NCBI GenBank assembly: GCA_946999025.1
Contig: CAMQBP010000066.1
Coordinates: forward strand, 1 to 9,314
Direction of reading: 5' to 3'
DNA: 9,314 nt
From: an uncultured Prevotella sp.
GTDB taxonomy: Bacteria > Bacteroidota > Bacteroidia > Bacteroidales > Bacteroidaceae
The notes beneath the pieces were generated by a model. The model was not told the DNA's origin. It saw only the letters and a list, made by a program, of their open reading frames with translations, and did no database searches. Within the stretch, counting starts at the first letter, position 1; each line of letters starts with the position of its first letter. Below are positions 6,701-9,314 of the stretch, one piece after another. The position numbers and the translations under genes were made by a program.

Positions 6701-6842
6701 CAGAAGATAGGCTTCGCCTCAGCAATTTCAAGCAAGCTTGATTGCCTTCGGCTCGCACTATCATTGCAGATGATAGGCTTCGCCTCAGCAATTCCAAGCC
6801 AGCTTGATTGCCTTCGGCTCGCACTATCATTGCAGATAATCG
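6691..6842. repeat. 66-base tandem repeat of small hairpins, 2.3 copies
   Basis: Two full units start at 6691 and 6757 and a partial third starts at 6823; the spacing is exactly 66 bases, with only a few differences between the full units. Each unit contains, in order: a dyad centred on TGCAG (CTATCTT/AAGATAG at 6692-6710; CTATCAT/ATGATAG at 6758-6776); a hairpin AGGC-TTC-GCCT (6709-6719, 6775-6785); GCAAT...ATTGC enclosing CAAG...CTTG; and GCC-TTC-GGC (6744-6752, 6810-6818). The first unit carries the promoter -7 box. In the second and third the box reads TATCATTG, one base off consensus. Because 66 is divisible by three, the block leaves open reading frames on both strands, but their repetitive peptides are by-products. 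It forms the likely 5' leader of the following operon. Confidence 0.85.
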
Positions 6843-6857
6843 TAGATATCATAAAAG

Positions 6858-7496
6858 ATGAAAAGAATTATATTTCCACTATTCGCCTTGTTGTCCATCT
6901 GCTTCTTGGCATCTTGCCGTGACAACAAGACCTATGCAGATCAAAAGGCAGCAGAGCGCAGTGCCATCAACAAATACATTGCCGATTCGGCCGTGCATGT
7001 CATTTCTGAAGAGACGTTTGCGGCGCAAGGTTATACAACAAACGTGCAACGCAATGAGTTTGTCTTGATTTCCAGCAGTGGCGTTTATATGCAGATTATT
7101 CGAAATGGAGTGGGAGAGAAAATCAAAAATGGTGAGACCGTTGATGTTCTTTGTCGTTTTAAAGAACGTAACTTGATGACCGACTCCTTGCAACTTTCGA
7201 ACGATGTGCTGTTTTATTCAGCCGTGGTGGATAAGATGAAGGTTCGTAATACAAGCGGAACGTTTACGGCTTCGTTTGTGAAGGGCGAGAGCGTGATGTC
7301 AAGTGCTTTTAATACAACAGAGGTTCCTGCTGGTTGGCTGGTTCCGTTCAGTTATATCCATGTGGGCAGACCCATCAAAGAAGGTGATGAAATAGCGAAG
7401 GTGCGGTTGATAGTTCCGCATACCAGCGGGCATAACTATGCGCGACGGAGCGTTTATCCGTGTCTGTATGACATTACATATCAACGAGGTAGGTAA
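6858..7496 (+). CDS. DUF4827-type lipoprotein
   Basis: The 212-residue protein has a clear lipoprotein signal: MKRIIFPLFALLSICFLASC with lipobox LASC and acylated Cys20, followed by RDNK. The mature part begins with an alpha-helical stretch (YADQKAAERSAINKYIADS). A beta-rich domain follows with YMQIIRNGVGEKIKNGETVDVLCRF, the pattern of DUF4827, which recalls the FKBP-type peptidyl-prolyl isomerase fold in the spacing of its G-E-x-V-x-V-x-Y/F segment. An isomerase role is not shown by the sequence. It should be anchored in the cell envelope facing the periplasm or surface. The gene starts about 150 bases after the promoter at 6670-6700, and glmM follows after 52 bases with no terminator, so the two are probably co-transcribed. 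From memory DUF4827 genes also neighbour glmM in other Bacteroidales, which would suggest an envelope-related task, but the function is unknown. Confidence 0.8.
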   Translation: MKRIIFPLFALLSICFLASCRDNKTYADQKAAERSAINKYIADSAVHVISEETFAAQGYTTNVQRNEFVLISSSGVYMQIIRNGVGEKIKNGETVDVLCRFKERNLMTDSLQLSNDVLFYSAVVDKMKVRNTSGTFTASFVKGESVMSSAFNTTEVPAGWLVPFSYIHVGRPIKEGDEIAKVRLIVPHTSGHNYARRSVYPCLYDITYQRGR

Positions 7497-7548
7497 GAAA
7501 AACCTGTGAACAACTTGATATAAAAACTAACATTAAACAGGAAACATC

Positions 7549-8931
7549 ATGACGTTAATCAAATCAATTTCAGGAATTCGGGGTACCATTGGAGGTCGTT
7601 CGGGCGACACGTTGAACCCATTGGACATCGTTAAGTTCACATCTGCTTATGCTACGTTTATCCATAGAAGTGGAAAGTCGCAGAGCAATACTGTTGTGGT
7701 GGGACGCGATGCGCGCATTTCAGGTGAGATGGTGAAGAACGTGGTGTGTGGAACGTTGATGGGAATTGGTTATGATGTCATCAACATTGGGTTGGCTACA
7801 ACGCCCACAACCGAGTTGGCTGTGCGTATGACACAGGCGGCTGGCGGCATTATCATCACCGCCAGTCATAACCCAAGACAATGGAATGCACTGAAATTGC
7901 TTAACCATGAAGGCGAATTTCTTACAAAATCGGAAGGAAATGAGGTGCTCGACATCGCTGAAAGTGAAGATTTCAACTATGCGGATGTGGATCATTTAGG
8001 TCATTATACTGAAGATCCTTCATTCGATCAACGCCATATTGAGAGTGTGTTGGCACTGAAGTTGGTTGATCGGGAGGCCATCAAAAAAGCTCATTTCAAG
8101 GTTGCCGTGGATGGTATCAACAGTGTTGGTGGCGTTATTCTGCCAAAATTGTTGAACGAATTGGGCGTTGAATACACGCTTTTGAACGGTGAACCCACGG
8201 GTGATTTTGCACACAACCCAGAACCATTGGAAAAGAATTTGGGTGGTATCATGCAGGAAATGTCCAAAGGTGGCTACGACCTTGGTATTGTTGTTGATCC
8301 GGATGTAGACCGCTTGGCGTTTATCTGTGAAGATGGTACCATGTTTGGTGAGGAATACACGCTGGTGAGTGTGGCTGACTATGTGTTGAGTCATACGCCT
8401 GGCAACACCGTTTCAAACCTCAGTTCTACACGCGCACTGCGTGACGTGACTGAGAAACATGGCGGACAGTACATGGCTTCAGCTGTTGGAGAAGTGAACG
8501 TTACCACAAAGATGAAGGAGGTGAATGCTGTTATTGGTGGTGAAGGCAATGGGGGAGTGATTTATCCCGAAAGCCATTATGGCCGTGATGCCTTGGTGGG
8601 TATTGCCCTCTTCCTCTCTTCTTTGGCACATAAAGGCTGTAAAGTGAGTGAGCTTCGCAAAACATATCCTAACTACTGTATGGCGAAAAACCGTATTGAC
8701 CTGACACCAGAGACTGATATCAGTGCCATCTTGGATCGTATCAAGGAGATGTATGCGGATGAAAAGGTGACAGATATCGATGGTGTCAAGATTGATTTCG
8801 CTGACAAATGGGTTCACCTGCGAGCCAGCAACACGGAGCCTATCATTCGTGTTTACAGCGAGGCTGCGACAATGGAAGAGGCTGAGAGTCTTGGTCGTAA
8901 GCTCATGGATGTGGTTTATGAAATGCAATAA
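7549..8931 (+). CDS. glmM: Phosphoglucosamine mutase (alpha-D-phosphohexomutase)
   Basis: GlmM isomerises glucosamine 6-phosphate to glucosamine 1-phosphate on the way to UDP-GlcNAc, hence to peptidoglycan and LPS. The 460 residues show all four phosphohexomutase domains: catalytic phosphoserine loop TASHNP with Ser106 (104-109); metal loop DPDVDR with Asp250, 252 and 254; sugar-binding loop GEGNGG (331-336); and phosphate-binding loop RASNTEP (425-431). The start SISGIRGTIGG (6-16) fits the family N-terminus, and AGGAA lies a few bases upstream of the ATG. The family also contains phosphomannomutases and phosphoglucomutases. The length and the SGIRGT start are typical of proteins annotated GlmM in Bacteroidales, yet the last loop reads RASNTEP rather than the RTSGTEP of E. 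coli GlmM, so glucosamine specificity is inferred. It is the second gene of the likely DUF4827-glmM operon and ends before a strong terminator. Confidence 0.88.
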   Translation: MTLIKSISGIRGTIGGRSGDTLNPLDIVKFTSAYATFIHRSGKSQSNTVVVGRDARISGEMVKNVVCGTLMGIGYDVINIGLATTPTTELAVRMTQAAGGIIITASHNPRQWNALKLLNHEGEFLTKSEGNEVLDIAESEDFNYADVDHLGHYTEDPSFDQRHIESVLALKLVDREAIKKAHFKVAVDGINSVGGVILPKLLNELGVEYTLLNGEPTGDFAHNPEPLEKNLGGIMQEMSKGGYDLGIVVDPDVDRLAFICEDGTMFGEEYTLVSVADYVLSHTPGNTVSNLSSTRALRDVTEKHGGQYMASAVGEVNVTTKMKEVNAVIGGEGNGGVIYPESHYGRDALVGIALFLSSLAHKGCKVSELRKTYPNYCMAKNRIDLTPETDISAILDRIKEMYADEKVTDIDGVKIDFADKWVHLRASNTEPIIRVYSEAATMEEAESLGRKLMDVVYEMQ

Positions 8932-8970
8932 GACGTATTGCTTGGTCGGCATCTGCCATCCATCAAACGT

Positions 8971-9008
8971 CAAAATCCCCAAGGCGACACGTCGTCTTGG
9001 GGATTTTG
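8971..9008. terminator. Bidirectional terminator between glmM and the convergent gene
   Basis: CAAAATCCCCAAG (8971-8983) and CTTGGGGATTTTG (8996-9008) form a perfect 13-bp stem, and the 12 bases between them can pair further (CGAC/GTCG). The A4 and T4 tracts inside the stem give a U-run on both strands. It lies 40 bases after the glmM stop and 43 bases past the stop of the minus-strand gene, so it can serve both. Confidence 0.9.
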
Positions 9009-9051
9009 GTAAGTATGCGGGACATCTTTTCCCTGATGCTTGTAGGGGGCT

Positions 9052-9314
9052 TTAGCTGAAAATCATGGTTCCCAATGTTTTTGCCAGCCATATCAGCAGG
9101 GCAATCATCATGGCAATGGCGATGATAAAGAAAACAAGGAAGACCGCAGCTTGCAACGCCCGTTTGTTCACTTCCTTGATGATGGCTTTGTCGTCGTTGA
9201 TGAATCCGTCGATGAGCGCCATGTTCTTCTTGTTGGAACGGTGGAAAAAATCTATGACATTGCCGACGTAGAATGGAATTAGTCCTAACAGCACGTCACG
9301 CAAAGTGTTGTTCA
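9052..9314 (-). CDS. DUF4112-type small membrane protein, N-terminus outside the window
   Basis: The frame ends at TAA 9054-9052 and is still open at the right edge of the window. A TTG at 9303-9301 could be read as a start, but the codons before it (NNT) continue the frame and the DUF4112 core begins upstream, so the true start lies outside. The visible 87 residues begin LRDVLLGLIPFYVGNVIDFFHRSNKKN, which matches the end of DUF4112: a hydrophobic segment with I-P-x-x-G-x-x-x-D-F followed by a basic N-rich stretch. Next comes a charged linker (DDKAIIKEVNKR), then one transmembrane helix of about 25 residues (AAVFLVFFIIAIAMMIALLIWLA), and then the C-terminus. It should be an inner-membrane protein. 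No function is established for the family. It converges on glmM. Confidence 0.7.
   Translation of the reverse strand, partial: NNTLRDVLLGLIPFYVGNVIDFFHRSNKKNMALIDGFINDDKAIIKEVNKRALQAAVFLVFFIIAIAMMIALLIWLAKTLGTMIFS

Noticed and set aside
6579..6830. An 83-codon minus-strand frame with 22-residue repeats
   Set aside because: The repeated peptide is only the translation of the 66-base DNA repeat (66 is divisible by 3), and the frame overlaps the end of the DHH gene and the promoter.
6691..6842. The tandem repeat as a CRISPR array
   Set aside because: Units adjoin without unique spacers, only 2.3 copies exist, and no cas genes are near.
9301..9303. TTG as the start of the DUF4112-type gene
   Set aside because: The frame remains open to the window edge and the family needs sequence further upstream, so the real start is outside the window.

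Overview
The window looks like chromosomal DNA of a Bacteroidota member, most likely a Prevotella-type Bacteroidales. The grounds are the -7/-33 promoters of the Bacteroidota type (TAnnTTTG, TTTG), weak or absent Shine-Dalgarno sequences, lipoproteins of families known mainly from Bacteroidales, and a ClpB, sugar nucleotidyltransferase, DHH phosphoesterase and GlmM that all read as Bacteroidales proteins. The genus is inference; no rRNA or tRNA is present to fix it.

Layout. Positions 1-1600 are an AT-rich, decayed accessory stretch. It holds the tail of a DDE transposase (3-131), a small BACON-like lipoprotein on the minus strand (194-619), and the remains of an upstream gene that overlaps its start by ATGA and carries an in-frame TAA (616-843). 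About 750 bases without a convincing gene follow, ending in a terminator hairpin for clpB. Positions 1603-4191 encode an intact ClpB disaggregase on the minus strand. A 335-base divergent intergenic region follows, with a long inverted repeat and a good Bacteroidota promoter. That promoter serves a plus-strand sugar-phosphate nucleotidyltransferase (4527-5438), which is followed by a DHH/DHHA1 phosphoesterase of the NrnA type (5570-6613).

Between 6653 and 6857 lie a weak hairpin, a perfect Bacteroidota promoter and a 66-base tandem repeat made of small hairpins. These form the leader of a likely two-gene operon: a DUF4827-type lipoprotein (6858-7496) and a GlmM-type phosphohexomutase (7549-8931). 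A strong bidirectional terminator (8971-9008) separates glmM from a convergent, truncated DUF4112-type membrane protein at the right edge.

The genes from 1603 onward are mostly housekeeping: protein disaggregation, nucleotide-sugar and cell-wall precursor supply, and nano-RNA/pAp turnover. The most noteworthy non-coding signal is the 66-base repeat. Its arms co-vary between copies, it overlaps the promoter, and its first part also occurs in the nucleotidyltransferase leader. I found no convincing new defence, mobile or biosynthetic system.
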